The notes under the pieces: generated by a model
Databases searched by the model: none
What the model was told of the DNA's origin: nothing
What the model saw: only the letters and a program-made list of their open reading frames with translations
From: Diplolepis rosae
Lineage: Eukaryota > Arthropoda > Insecta > Hymenoptera > Diplolepididae
Length of the DNA stretch: 64,000 nucleotides
Direction: 5' to 3'
NCBI GenBank assembly: GCA_030998225.1
Contig: JAPYXD010000259.1
Span: forward strand, 186,001 to 250,000
Made by a program: the position numbers and the translations under genes
In this document: piece by piece, positions 11,869-22,439 of the stretch
Layout of the letters: each line of letters opens with the position of its first letter
How positions within the stretch are numbered: the first letter of the stretch is position 1

Positions 11869-11940
11869 ACCTCCGTAGCTCAGAGGATAGAGCATTCGAC
11901 CGGCAATCGAAAGGTCCTGGGCTCGATACCCAGCGGAGTG
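11869..11940 (+). tRNA. tRNA-like unit, apparent anticodon GGC (Ala), probably pseudo or SINE-derived
   Basis: A tRNA cloverleaf can be drawn. D arm: GCTC/GAGC with an 8-nt loop (11878-11893). Anticodon arm: TTCGA/TCGAA around loop CCGGCAA (anticodon GGC at 11902-11904). T arm: CTGGG/CCCAG around CTCGATA. The pol III A box (TAGCTCAGAGGA) is good and the B box (GGCTCGATACC) has one change. A T6 terminator-like run follows at 11952. Against a functional gene: the outer two acceptor pairs fail (5 of 7 pair), T54 is replaced by C, and eukaryotes normally decode alanine GCC/GCU codons with an AGC anticodon. An inverted TTCTGTGAGAAAA/TTTTTTCACAGAAAA pair flanks the unit. Confidence 0.5.
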
Positions 11941-12160
11941 CAAGCGTTCCTTTTTTCACAGAAAAATTTTCCAAATATATATTGAAAATTCCATCTGTTC
12001 TTAAATGACGTTAATTCTAAATTACAGGTTGATAAGGTCGGTATGGTAGAGTTCGGTTATCATGGTGAGTGATACACTGTTCTAAATATCGACATAATTG
12101 ATTAAAATGATTGGGAAAAATTTGTAAATAGATCGAGATTTTTCACAGTTAAATCATGTT

Positions 12161-12238
12161 CTATCTTAGCTCAGTTGACTAAGCGTTTGGCAATATATCG
12201 ATGCGTGAGTGGTCAAGGTTCGAGTCTTGGTACACGCT
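12161..12238 (+). tRNA. Degenerate tRNA-like unit with A and B boxes
   Basis: A box TAGCTCAGTTGA (12167-12178) and a perfect-looking T arm (CAAGG, loop TTCGAGT, CTTGG; B box at 12217-12226) are spaced as in a tRNA with an enlarged variable region. The anticodon arm between them is not convincing and the acceptor stem does not pair. It lies about 230 bp after the first tRNA-like unit and is followed by TTTTT. It is most likely a tRNA relic or the head of a tRNA-derived SINE. Confidence 0.4.
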
Positions 12239-12295
12239 GATTTTTCAGTGTTATACGCGTTAGCGACAAATTTAAATTATTGGTTACGTACAAAG

Positions 12296-12663
12296 TGTCA
12301 CGTCCCGCGACTCTACCACCTAGAGTAACAAACAAATTAAGCAACCAATGAAGGGATCAAGGCAACATTACCGCGTACGTGATTATATCGACTCAAGATA
12401 CAGCAAGATCTAATAAGAAATAGGAAGATCGTTAAAATCGAAAGGCAGATTAAAATGGAATTACTAAGTATTTTAACTTTTATATATTCATGTCCATCTT
12501 TTCCATGGTGCTTACTTAAAATACTTTTGTTAATAAATATATTTATATGATCAACCCTTCTTATTCACTGACTATTCCTTATCCCTTAGCGAGGATCCTT
12601 CCGATCCTTACATAAAACGAGGAGATCTTTAAAGAAGAGAAACGTTACGTTTCTGACGTAACA
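12296..12663 (+). mobile_element. Solo LTR (short copy), TSD AAAG
   Basis: Begins TGTCACGTCCCGCGAC and ends TTTCTGACGTAACA, with a perfect 4-bp target-site duplication AAAG at 12292-12295 and 12664-12667. The last 100 bp (CTTAGCGAGGATCC..GATCCTTAC..TAAAACGAGGA) match the end of the longer LTR at 50904-51659, as does the beginning, so this is the same family with an internal difference. A 4-bp duplication and TG..CA ends suit a Ty3/gypsy-type retrotransposon. No internal retroelement genes are adjacent, so recombination between LTRs has probably left a solo copy. Confidence 0.85.
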
Positions 12664-12779
12664 AAAGTAATGTATTTATAAAAACGTTAAGTATATGTTA
12701 GGGGTTTGAAAATTAACAAGTTTGAAACGGAAGATCGGAAAGGGAATACAATGTGATCCGTTTTTTTACAATGATATAC

Positions 12780-12985
12780 ATATATATAATAGAAAGAGAT
12801 AAATATTACCGGATGCAGAAATAGACGAGGGGATAGGAAGATACAGACATCACCGGAGTTAAGGATAGACTGGAGGCAGGAAGAGATAGATATTCCAGAA
12901 CAAGAGATAAAGTGAGGGATAGAAAGAGATATTCGTTGGAATGGTGGATATAATTTCGGAGATAGAAAGACATGGCGTGTTTTTT
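12780..12985. repeat. Purine-rich repeat tract
   Basis: Plus strand is dominated by GATAGAAAGAGATA-type words (AGAAAGAGATAAAT, GAAGAGATAGATATTCC, GGATAGAAAGAGATATTCG). It is the strand-complement in style of the pyrimidine-rich satellite at 7060-7540. Confidence 0.5.
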
Positions 12986-12989
12986 GCAT

Positions 12990-13297
12990 CCAGTTTCTAC
13001 ATGTTTGTGTCCAAAATACATAAAATTTTGTTTTTCAAATTTGAGAAATGGTAGAGAAGATAAAAACAGACATAGATAACCTACTTTGGTTTTGACAATG
13101 AATCAAAATTTTTCGATACATATTGCTAAAATTGAACTTTTCTTCAATTTTAGAACTAAAAATAGTCTATCTACGTCCATTTTTATCTTCACTACCATTT
13201 CCCAAATTTTGAAAAGAAAATATTATTTATTTTGGGCACAAACATGTAGAAACCTAAAATCGATCAAATTTGCTTATCTCCTAAGTATTACATGCCC
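12990..13297. mobile_element. Foldback repeat with a TTAA right end
   Basis: GTTTCTACATGTTTGTGTCC (about 12991) and its near complement ending ACAAACATGTAGAAAC (about 13252) are arms of about 90 bp around a short loop. To the right the sequence ends AGTATTACATGCCC followed by TTAA (13298-13301), matching the right terminus AGTATCACATTCCC-TTAA of the small element at 26019-26172, which also contains a TTTCTACTTGTTTGTGTC arm. This is probably the right part of a TTAA-type MITE whose left end is missing. Confidence 0.6.
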
Positions 13298-13332
13298 TTA
13301 AGGGACTACACGACTGTGGAATTTTCAAGAGA

Positions 13333-14056
13333 TTTTTACATTCTCATCATGATATGAAAAAGTATTGGTTTTATCTGAAAAATCACTTTTGAAATGTTCA
13401 TCAAATCTTTACATTTTGAGACCCCTGAGTCAGAGAAAACGGTTTCTACTAAAGTATTTGTCTGTCTGTCCAGCGTCTATGGACACGACAATTCATGATA
13501 GAATAATTGGATTGAATTGAGCAATATCAGTTTCTGATAGTGCTCATTAATTTCTACTAATTATCCCTATAACATCTTTCGATTAAACTAAAATTAGAAA
13601 AGTTACAGTATGTTTAAACTTGAAAAAAGTCAATATAAAAATTCAATTTTCCAGTCAAATTATACGAGATACGAAAGAAACGTTATGATACGAGATTTTT
13701 ACTAAAAAAAGATCTACATATCTGAATCACAGCATTTTCTTAATAATTTTCTTTGAGGTTGAAAAAATCATTCAATTTTTCAACCAGGATATGTGAAATA
13801 CAAAAAAAACGTAGGAATGTAAAATTGTTCACTTGAATAAGGTTCCGCAAATTTCGTCTGACAGTTTCTGATTAATTGTATTTGTCTAAATTAAGTATAC
13901 AAATTCTAATGATGGCATTTTTTATCAAGATGTACATTTTATATATTTTTCAATCCTAACATGGCTCCAATGCATATAAAGTAAAAATCTAACACCAATA
14001 TTGCGATGAAAATATATTTCTTACGGCCGATAGAGCCTTAAGTAAATTGAATTTTC
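13333..14056 (-). mobile_element. HINE-like element copy B, reversed and partial
   Basis: Reads the family backwards: 3' end (TTTTTACATTCTCATCATGA), the complement of the CAGGGGTCTCAAAACGTAAAG block, a short (GTCT)n run, and the AT-rich interior. It runs to the complement of TTTACTTAAGGCTCTATCGG at about 14030. The CpG-hairpin head is absent. It abuts copy C, giving a head-to-head pair. Confidence 0.75.
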
Positions 14057-14082
14057 ATTTTCGTTTAAAATTATAAGAAAAA

Positions 14083-15503
14083 ATCTGCCCGCTTTGCGGG
14101 CACATTCTCAACGCGCGCTTCGCGCGCAGCTCGCTTCGCGCGCAAGTTTGAGCGCGCCTAGGGCGCGCGATTCGATCGTCGCGCTTCGCGCTCCGTTCTT
14201 TCTGGACCTCGCGCTTCGCGCTCGGTCTTGTGCTCTTCGCATACATTTAAGTTTATTTCTTATATTTTGATACTGAAGCTCAAACCAATTTTATAATAAT
14301 ATTACAGATGATGTGAATTACACATTTTCTCAAAGTCACTGAATTTCTTTTTGAATTTAAGTGAAACAGGAAATTCAATTTACTTAAGGCTCTATCGGCC
14401 TTAAGGAACACATTCTCATTATGATACTCGCGCTTCGCGCTCGATTTTCTGTATACATTTCAGTATAACTTTTTAATAAATTACATGATTAAAAGAATTT
14501 ACTTTCTTCCACATATCTAAAAAGGAAAAACAATCGTAGACTTTATTTAAGGAAACGATTTTGCAGAACAACGCTTATTTCGTATCTCACATATTTTGGT
14601 GAAAAAAATCGAATTTTTTCAATATTAACAATCAAAACATAAAATATACATCCTGTCCCGAAATTTCTTTATCAGAATTTGTAGACCTCATTTAGGCAAA
14701 CAATTTTCCATCTAAATGTTTTTTTTGTATCTCACATATTTTGTCTAAAAAATGGAATTTTTTCATTTTTATCGTATTTTTTGGAATTGAAACGAAAAAT
14801 GTATCTTTTATCAGAAACTGTATCAGACAAAATTTGTAGATCTTTTTGAAACGAACAATTTTGTATTCTTACGTTTTTTTGGTATTTCCAATATTATTGT
14901 TAAAAAATTGAATTTTGGATTTTCAATAGTTTTTTTTTTAATTAAAAAGAAAAATATGCATCTTATGAAAAAATGTTATAATTCAAATTTGTAGGTCTTT
15001 ATGTATCCAATAATATTGTATCATAACGTTTTTCCGTATCTCGTATAATTTAACTGGAAAATGGAATTTTGATATTGACTTTTTTCGAATTTGAATATGC
15101 TGTAACATTTCTAATTTTGATTTAATCAAAAAATGTTATAAGGATAATTTTTAGAGATTTATGAGCACTATCAAAAACCAGGATTGGAATTTTTGATTTT
15201 TTCAAAAAATTATTTTCAAAAACACAAAAGTAGTGCTCCATCCCTCAATTTTGATTGGATGTGGCTGGTTAACGAACTTGTCCTTACTTTTTCGGCTCCG
15301 ATAAAGCGTACCAAAGCTCAATTCAATCTGATAATTCTGTCGAGAGTTATGCCGCACACGACCTACAGACAGACAGACAGACACTTTCGTAAAAACCATT
15401 TTTTCTGACTCAGGGGGTCTCAAAACGTAAAGATTTGATGAAAATTTTGAAAGTCATTTTTCACATAAAACCAATACCTTCTCATCCATGATGAGAATGT
15501 AAA
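14083..15503 (+). mobile_element. HINE-like element copy C, full length
   Basis: Head TCTGCCCGCTTTGCGGGCAC (7-bp stem hairpin), then serial GCGCGC-TTC-GCGCGC hairpins to about 14240. A second hairpin group follows TTAAGGAACACATTCTCAT near 14400, then the AT-rich body, a (CAGA)n tract at 15366, and the terminal hairpin TTCTCATC-CAT-GATGAGAA then TGTAAAAA. The 74-codon frame at 15184-15408 recurs in other copies only because the DNA is conserved; it runs into the microsatellite and is not treated as a gene. Confidence 0.88.
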
Positions 15504-15509
15504 AATAAA

Positions 15510-16125
15510 CATTTTTTATGATCGCATATAATGAAAAAAGTACTTAATTTTAAACTTTCTGCGCATCATATGATTCACGCTTTTTTCCCTGATAAGCTTT
15601 ATTAAAAATCGACTTAATTTTTTGTTATTAAAACACGCGTAATCTTATAGACTAATAGATTTCTTTTTAAATTATTACTTTTTTCACTTTTCATCCACAA
15701 ATCTTCCTCAAATATTCCAGAATATACCGTAAAAATTTGGAGATGGGTAGTTCAATACTTTGTATGGAATGAATTTTCAGTGTAGTTTCCGCTCTCGGAG
15801 AGCGCGCTTCGAATGAGATGTTTGACTTTGTCGGTCTTATTCGGATCAGGTGTACTTGTGTACATTTTTTCTGATTATTTATTAATCCGGTTGATTTTTT
15901 ATGTTCAGATTCGCCAATCCAGAATTATTACCAATGCCAGCAGCTGTGAAATTTGCGAGGATCTTTTTAACGCCATTTATAAAATGTTTTAATATTAGAA
16001 TTTTATCATTATTATATATTTTTGTTTCACATGAAAACCATTCTTAATAACAAAAGAAATCGAATCACAAGCAATAATCCTTATGAAAAAAAAATTACTA
16101 AAAAATACCTATTTTTCTGTCCATC
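15510..16125. other. AT-rich stretch without recognised features
   Basis: No gene or repeat boundary was recognised. The near palindrome CTCTCGGAGAG at 15792 is isolated. Confidence 0.35.
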
Positions 16126-16131
16126 ATAGTA

Positions 16132-16404
16132 CTCTCTAAATCTGAATCAGTCAAATTTTCACTGATTGAATCAGTGATTTGCCTTTTCATTCAATCATCA
16201 GTGGAAACAATATTTTTCACTGTTAAATCAGTTAATTTTCACTGTTTAATTAGTGAAAACAATATTTTCCACTGTTAAATCAGTTACTCTTCACTGCAGT
16301 AATCAGTGAAATTTGACTGATTCGCAGTAACCTCTTTTTAGCTATTTGAATCCGTCAAATTACACTGATAATCAGTAGATTTTTACTGATTCAGATTTAG
16401 AGAG
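16132..16404. mobile_element. CTCTCTAA MITE, 273 bp
   Basis: Ends CTCTCTAAATCTGAATCAGT and its complement (CTGATTCAGATTTAGAGAG), preceded by TA at 16130-16131 and followed by TG, a likely mutated TA. The interior is made of ATCAGTGA/TCACTGAT words in both directions, which multiplies its self-pairing potential. Confidence 0.8.
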
Positions 16405-16414
16405 TGCACTCAAA

Positions 16415-17130
16415 AAAAGATTAGGTTGAATCAACAAATTTTTTGTTGACAGTTTTACCATAGTATTTTGATTTTATACAGACAAAAAAATCTTTGGTTG
16501 ATAGAACAAAAGATTTGGTTGATCCAACCAAATATTTGAGATATTTCCAATAAATTTCTATTATTTTTAGATTCTGCCCAATAATTTGCTTGAGTCAATA
16601 AAATACTTTGTGAATCCAACTAAACGATTTTGTTCAATGAACAAATTTTCTTTCCGATCGTAGGTACTGAATTGCACCTTCTCGAAATAAATTTTGGGTA
16701 GGTATTTTTTTTCTAATTTTAAGATAAAAAAATTGTTAACATTTTAACGATCAAACGCTCCCGAAAACCCAGAATGGGCAGAAAAAATCTAAGGGCAAAA
16801 ATATCGAGCTTAGAATAAAATTTGGTTGAATTAACATTAGTTTTTTGGGTTCAACATAGTATTTTGTTGTGATATGGATAGCAAAATTGTTGGTTGATCC
16901 AACAAAATTATTTCATTGACTCAACAACATTCTTTGGTTAGTAAAATTTGGTTGATACAACCAAGTATTTTAGTTACTTCTAATATATTTCAGGTATTCA
17001 TTTGATAAAGCCAAAAAATTTATTTAAGTCAATAAGGTACTTTGTGAATGCAACCTCGAATCCAACTAAACGATTTTTTTCTGATTCTAGTTACTGAATT
17101 AGACGTTTTGGAGACAAATTTTGGCACTTG
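16415..17130. repeat. AACAAAAT/TTGGTTGAT word repeat, duplicated
   Basis: Two diverged copies (about 16420-16710 and 16815-17125) share TTGGTTGATCCAAC(C/A)AAAT, ATACTTTGTGAAT(C/G)CAAC and AACTAAACGATTTT in the same order. A third partial copy lies at 17215-17310. The words are self-complementary around GGATCC-like centres, as in a word-repeat MITE. Confidence 0.6.
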
Positions 17131-17562
17131 AGAGGTGACTCCCATTCATCACTTGATTCGATGTGGCAACTCGAGAGGTGACTTTACGGCACCAATTGTT
17201 TCAATGCGGAAACTCGATTGGCAATAAATTCCAAGTTTTTATTAGTTCCAGCCCAAAAATTTGGTGAAATCAATAAAATACTTTGTAAATTGATCAAAAA
17301 AAATTTTTCCAATAAAGGAATTTTTTTAAAGTGTTTAGGCTCAAAATTCAGCAAATTTTATTTAGTTTTTAGAACCATTAGGCGGTTTTTGAAATTCAAT
17401 ATGGCCGTCTAAATATAGCTTCGAGAGTCAGGAAAAGCATATATGAACAAATTACTTTGAAAAAAAAATTATGAAAGTGTCGATTTGAAATACTCTTTTT
17501 GGGCATAAATTATAGGTTTGCATAGGTACTTTGATGAACCACATGACATATTGCGAAATTTA
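17130..17562. other. Flank of the ATGGCGG array
   Basis: Contains a 42-bp-scale echo (CTCGAGAGGTGACT at 17124 and 17167) and a degenerate ATATGGCCG near 17400 that may be a decayed array unit. No gene is seen. Confidence 0.35.
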
Positions 17563-17835
17563 AAATGGTGGATCCAATATGGCGGCTGTATGTCAACGAC
17601 TATGCTCCCTGAAACTAAATTTCTTCAAATCGGCTTGGAAATAGTCACTCGTGGGTTTTTGAGGTCGCTGATTACGATGATGTAGTCAGAGTATTGGAAT
17701 CCAAGATGGCGGATCAAATTTGGCGAATTTACTTTAAAAAATCCAGCATACAGTGACTGCAATTGTTGAAATCGGCTTGTAAATGATTTCTAGAAGGTTA
17801 TCGTGGTCGCTGTCTGAGATTCTGCAGTCAAAATA

Positions 17836-18764
17836 AAGGGTGATCAATTTAGAGGTATAGGATTTTAAATTGACATAAAACAACGAAAATTCAAATTGAT
17901 AGAGCAATCTTTTTTATTTTTGTGTAGAACCATTCACGACATTTATTTTTTAAAGATAACCCCTTTCAAATGTTGGCCGCAACTGCGCTTTAATCCGTCC
18001 ATCCGTAAACACCAATTTTGAATGACTCGCTCGAGGACTTCGGTCGGTATCTCGCTCATAACTTCAGTAATGTTGGCTTCCAATGCCTCAATAGTAGCTG
18101 GTTTTTCCACAAAACATTTAGACTTTACATCCCCCCACAAATAAAAGTCCAAAGGTGTGATATCACACGATTTTGGAGGCCAATCCATCGGTCCGAGACG
18201 AGAGATAAATTGCTCACTGAAACGAGTACGCAGTAAATCCATTGTTTCACGGGCTGTATGACATGTAGCGCCGTCTTGTTGGAACCAAATGTCGTGGAGA
18301 TTATGGGCTTCAATTTCCGGCATCAAAAATCGCCCAAGTAGTGCCATAAGATAGGCCAAGTTGTTGAGATCGGCGCCGAATCGATTCTTCCGGGTCTTCG
18401 GCAAAACTCTCATTTACAGCCGCAATATTCTCTACAGTTCGGGCTGTACGTGGTCTAATCGGTCGAGTATCATCCAATAATGTTAAATTATTCTCGAGTT
18501 TGCCGATGGCATGCCGAATAGTGCGTTCGGTAGGACGATTATGTACACCATAAATTGGCCTGAGCGCGCGATAAACACTTTTCACAGAGCGTCCATTTTC
18601 GTAATATAATTGTGCGATTTGTAAACGTTGTTGAGGCGTAAGTCTTAACCATGATGAAATGTCAATTAAAACTGAATAAAATTGTGTATTTAGTTTGACA
18701 GTAGTCACGCGTGACATGTCAATAAAACCCTATTGGAAAAAGTACCTCCAATTTGATCACACTT
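17836..18764 (-). mobile_element. Internally deleted mariner-like element M1
   Basis: Flanked by TA at 17834-17835 and 18765-18766, with terminal inverted repeats AAGGGTGATCAATTTAGAGG and (complement) AAGTGTGATCAAATTGGAGG. It carries a minus-strand transposase relic. At 929 bp it is shorter than the ~1.25-kb norm of autonomous mariners. It is not autonomous. Confidence 0.9.
17943..18717 (-). pseudogene. Mariner-type transposase, central catalytic part deleted
   Basis: The N-terminal part (ATG at 18717) is a helix-turn-helix DNA-binding region with LTPQQRLQIAQLYYENGRSV and RRRSQQLGLSYGTTWAIF. It is followed out of frame by the C-terminal part with WFQQDGATCHTARETM, where the D would be the second catalytic residue, and CDITPLDFYLWG, where the D of PLDF would be the third. 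The first catalytic aspartate and about 120 residues that normally lie between are missing. At the junction the same bases (TTTTTGATGCC) serve both frames, so the protein ends a few residues after TTWAIF. The parts match insect mariner-like transposases by motif. In life the enzyme would cut and paste DNA at TA sites; this copy cannot. The DNA-binding half could still be made in principle, but expression is unknown. Confidence 0.88.
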
Positions 18765-18978
18765 TATAAAAATTGAACATGGCGGATACAATATGGCAGC
18801 TGTATGTCGGCGATTCAGCTCCCAGCAACACAAATTGTTCAATTCGGCTTGGAAATGATTACTTGGGGGTTTTCGAGGTCGCTGATTGCGATTTTTCACT
18901 TGTTCCCTCTGAAGAAATAATTGAGGATCATTAAGACTGAAGTTCACTTGCTCTCTCTGAAAAAACTCACTCACATTT

Positions 18979-19087
18979 AAAAAGCGCCCTGATTCGTGAG
19001 AGGTAAGAGGACTCACGTTCAATAAGCACCTTGATTCGTGAAAGGCAAGGGGACTTAGGTTCAAAAATCACCCCGATTCGTGAAAGG
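18979..19087. repeat. 42-bp minisatellite, ~2.5 units
   Basis: GATTCGTGA(G/A)AGG recurs at 18991, 19033 and 19075, a 42-bp period, with CTCACGTTCAATAAGC / CTTAGGTTCAAAAATC between. Just upstream, CACTTG(T/C)TC(C/T)CTCTGAA occurs twice about 50 bp apart. Confidence 0.7.
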
Positions 19088-19089
19088 CT

Positions 19090-19865
19090 ATAGTTAGTGA
19101 ATTGAGAATCCGAATGTTTTGTTTAACTTCTGATTGTAACTAGCACATTGAGCCTCCCGTATTGAAATTGAAATCAGGGCACTAGCAGGCCTTGATAAGG
19201 TTGCCTTATTTTATTTACGGCCCGGATAAGGAAATCCTATCAGGCCCTGATGGTGTTTCGTCACGCTTGGCATGAAAAGGGCCGTATGTGACCAACCTTA
19301 GACGGTCCGTATCAGGTAACCTTTCTTGTGCCTTAGAATTAACCCTTTAAGGGCCAAAATGGCATAAACGATACACTGGTCTTTGAGGCCGTGTAACTTA
19401 TGCTTTTCCTGACTGCAAAAATTGAGAGGAATATGTTTTTGAGAAGGTGTCGTTCAGAGATTAATTTTTCACTTTGGTCTTTACAAAATGGCGCCCGAAT
19501 TACAAAATTTTCACGAATACATTCAGAATTTTTTTTTTCAGAAAATATAAACAAACCGAGGAAATTACTAAGAATAAGAAGTTTTTAGAATCACTCAAAG
19601 AATACGTCTAAATTTTTTAAAAACGTTTGGAGCAACTTTTCAATTTTTCAAATAGCATAATTTTTGTAAAATCAAAAAATTGCTCAAAACACCCCAAAAA
19701 AAATTGCATGTATTCTTTAACCAATTCTAAGAACTTTTTATTCTAGGTAATTTTCGCCATAAGTCTATTACTTTCAAGAAAAAAATTCTCAATATCCTCG
19801 AAAGTACCGCACCATATTCGATTGATCGAATTGAGGCGATGTTGAGGAAAATTGGATATCGAGAG
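19090..19865. other. Unassigned region
   Basis: Around 19170-19330 short words (CAGGCCTTGATAAGG, CCTATCAGGCCCTGATGG, GTATCAGGTAACC) suggest another word repeat, but ends are not clear. The remainder (19330-19865) has AT-rich frames on both strands and no recognisable gene. Confidence 0.35.
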
Positions 19866-19870
19866 GCAAC

Positions 19871-20149
19871 CCCGGATGAAAATCGTTTATGACTGCAGCA
19901 GGCCTGCAGCTCGTTGAGAAACCTGCAACAAGCCTGTAGCAGGCCTGCTTCTGGTCACACGCCTGCAAGGGGCCTGCAGCACACCCGCAGATTGAACATT
20001 TATATATAAATGTAATATTTTGATTCAATCTGCGGGTGTGCTGCAGGCCTCTTGCAGGCGTTTGATTAAATACAGGCCTCCTACAGGCCTGTTGCAGGTC
20101 ACTAAACAAGCTGCAGGCCTGCTGCAGTCGTAAACGATTTTCACCCGGG
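19871..20149. mobile_element. CAGGCCTGC foldback element, 279 bp
   Basis: Nearly the entire segment is one hairpin. The left arm starts CCCGGATGAAAATCGTTTAT and continues GACTGCAGCAGGCCTGCAGC; the right arm is its complement, ending AAACGATTTTCACCCGGG. The centre is TTTATATATAAATG. The arms themselves consist of repeated GCAGGCCTGC words. Frames within it are by-products. No target duplication was recognised. Confidence 0.85.
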
Positions 20150-20195
20150 ACGCCGGCATGAGAGAAAAGTTTCGCAGAAATGAAGACACTATTAA

Positions 20196-20900
20196 GGGGT
20201 TACGCCACCCCTGAACTTCAAAAAAATCGAAAATTTTTTTTTTGTTTTAAGTTGTTCTCCATAGTCCCAGAATTCCAAAAAATAAAAAAATTTTCAAAAA
20301 ATTTGAAATTCAAAGCAGTTTTTCGATCGATTTTCACAAAAAGAGTTGAAAATTTCGATCTTTTGAGAATTTTCATGACTGTACGCATTATACATAATTT
20401 TTCAAAATTATTCACTTACAATAATAGTTTAAACAATTTTTAAGAATAATTGAGTTATTAGATTTTCAATTCATACTCTAAAAAAACATGATATTAATCC
20501 ATGTTAAAAACTTGAACTTTATAATAGAATTTCAACTGAGTTTTTTGCCGTTTTAGTCATTAAACTTTAAAGGCGTTTTTCCCGAAACTGCATTTTTCAA
20601 TACGGTGAACACGATATCTTCACCGATTCTCAACCGATTTTGATCACTTTTTTTTTAAAATGTTCGTAAATTAATTCTTTTCAGGATGACTTATCCGTTT
20701 TGCGAAATAATGATTACTTTTTAAAATATAATTAAAATTAACGGAAAAAAATAGGTCAAAAGTACAATTTTTTATAAATATGTTTGTCAATCATCCAAAA
20801 ATCAAAATTTTTAAAAATCCATACGTCATCCCAGAACTAATTCATTATGCATTAAGAAAGAAAATTTTGTAATTTATTTACCTAACTTGATTTAAATTGA
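20196..20900. mobile_element. TTAA-type element, left end only
   Basis: TTAA at 20192-20195 followed by GGGGTTACGCCACCCC, like the GGGGTT(A/G)(C/G)GCCACC terminus of the TTAA element at 49562-50139. The interior contains TTTAAAGGCGTTTTTCCCGAAACTG, written here as TTTAAAGGCGTTTTT then CCCGAAACTG, a motif recurring in other such elements. No right terminus with TTAA was found, so the 3' limit is arbitrary. Confidence 0.5.
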
Positions 20901-22430
20901 TTGATTTACTTATAATTTTAAATTTCTTATCCGTGTCAATCTGAACGAATCCGAGTCCAATTCGCAGCATTGTTTTCATCCGCCCTTATTAGTATGTATT
21001 AGTATAATATTATATATGAATTTGAATACCTGCTATATAACTGCTGTATAACAATTACGTTACAGTAGTGATTTTTGACTGAAAAAATTTCTATAGTAAA
21101 TTCCATTCCATTCTCTCCCTCTTTATACCATCTGAGATTTACACGTGACATAAAGTCCTCTTTCTTTTCGCTATTCTTTCGTTTACCCTAATTTGGATTC
21201 ATGTGATACATTTTTATCGAAGTAAAGCCATTTCGGTGAAAACCTTTTCTAATGGTTCTCCATTATTATCCAACAAAATATCATTGAATGCTTTTGTATA
21301 TAGTTTTCATACTTTTTATAAAAGTGTTTATCAAAGATTTTTACCATTACTTTTTCTTTGAAATACATAGGAGAAAAAGATTTCCAACGTTTTCAGAGAG
21401 GATGATACTTGTAAGAAAACTTTTTAACATAGATGAGAAAGTATCTTCCATAAAAAGTTAAGAGACAAGAAGTTTTCTGAAGAAATTCGAAAATAATAAT
21501 AGGAATTTTCCACTAGATTTCAAATTAATATTCATTTAAATCTTTTGATTTTATATATTCGGTTTCAGGAGTTTAATAATATAAATATTTCAAATAACAA
21601 ACAACTGAAAATAAAATCTCAGTATTTGATTTTCGAGTCTAATTAAACACCTTTCGATTTATAAAGATAATTGAATTTTTGTTCAATTTATACTTTTATC
21701 ATTATGGTATGTTCTAATTAAGTTCAAAATATTATATATATTATTAACAAAGGATTGCAGAGTTTAATTAGTTTTAAACAATTGAAAAACTAATTTCGGT
21801 CTTACTGAAATGAGAATTTTATTAATTTTTCAAATCAACTGAAGTATATAACCCTCCATAATAATGTTCTTTATTACGTTTCAAACATTCAGCTAAAAAT
21901 ATTCATTATTGTAAATAAATTTTAAGGTTAATTGAAACATTTTTCTTGATTACGTGAGCTTCCAGATAGTTGTGGCCAATCTAGAAACTGAATAGTTTCA
22001 TTTGGCCTGATGTTGACAACAGTCAATTTTTCCACACGAGTGAATTAATTAAATGTTTCAAAATGTAAAAAGGGACTGCTTTTCCCTGTTAATTGGAACG
22101 TGATTGGACACAGAGGGAAAATTTAATCAGCCGTAACGAATGCTATTTAGGGGGGAAGAATTATTCAGAGATAAATAGATATTCCCCTTATGTAACATAA
22201 GAAACATAGTTTTTCGTATAACGTGCGAAAAAACTGTGAAATAGTTTCCTCGTTTCACCATTATCATAATAGATATTATCATTTATTATGATTGCATGAA
22301 GTGCCAACAATTTTCTCCCTCATGCAGAAAAAAAGAAGTAATGAAAACAATACTAAGTTTAATAAAAACGATTGCCACATTTACATTTTTTTGCTCAATA
22401 AAATAACTTACTGCCTAACAAATAAAGAGG
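20900..22430. other. AT-rich region without recognised features
   Basis: No coding block, tandem array or clear inverted repeat was seen in about 1.5 kb. Confidence 0.35.
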
Positions 22431-22439
22431 TCAATGTTC

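Larger units (their letters stand above)
17563..18895. repeat. ~130-140 bp tandem array (ATGGCGGATC units) interrupted by a mariner
   Basis: Three units share (A/G)ATGG(C/T)GGATC(C)AA, AATCGGCTTG(G/T)AAAT and a TCGTGGTCGCTG/GAGGTCGCTGATT block: about 17563-17702, 17703-17835 and 18767-18895. The mariner at 17836-18764 sits exactly between units 2 and 3, duplicating a TA. Confidence 0.7.

Noticed and set aside
15184..15408. Conserved 74-95 codon frame repeated in HINE-like copies (also 24675-24941, 32746-33033)
   Set aside because: It recurs because the repeats share DNA; it ends in the (CAGA)n tract, the opposite strand is open too, and the first copy at 8700-8900 breaks it. No protein motif.
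19789..20109. 106-codon minus-strand frame rich in Cys/Gln
   Set aside because: Generated by the GCAGGCCTGC words of the foldback element at 19871-20149.
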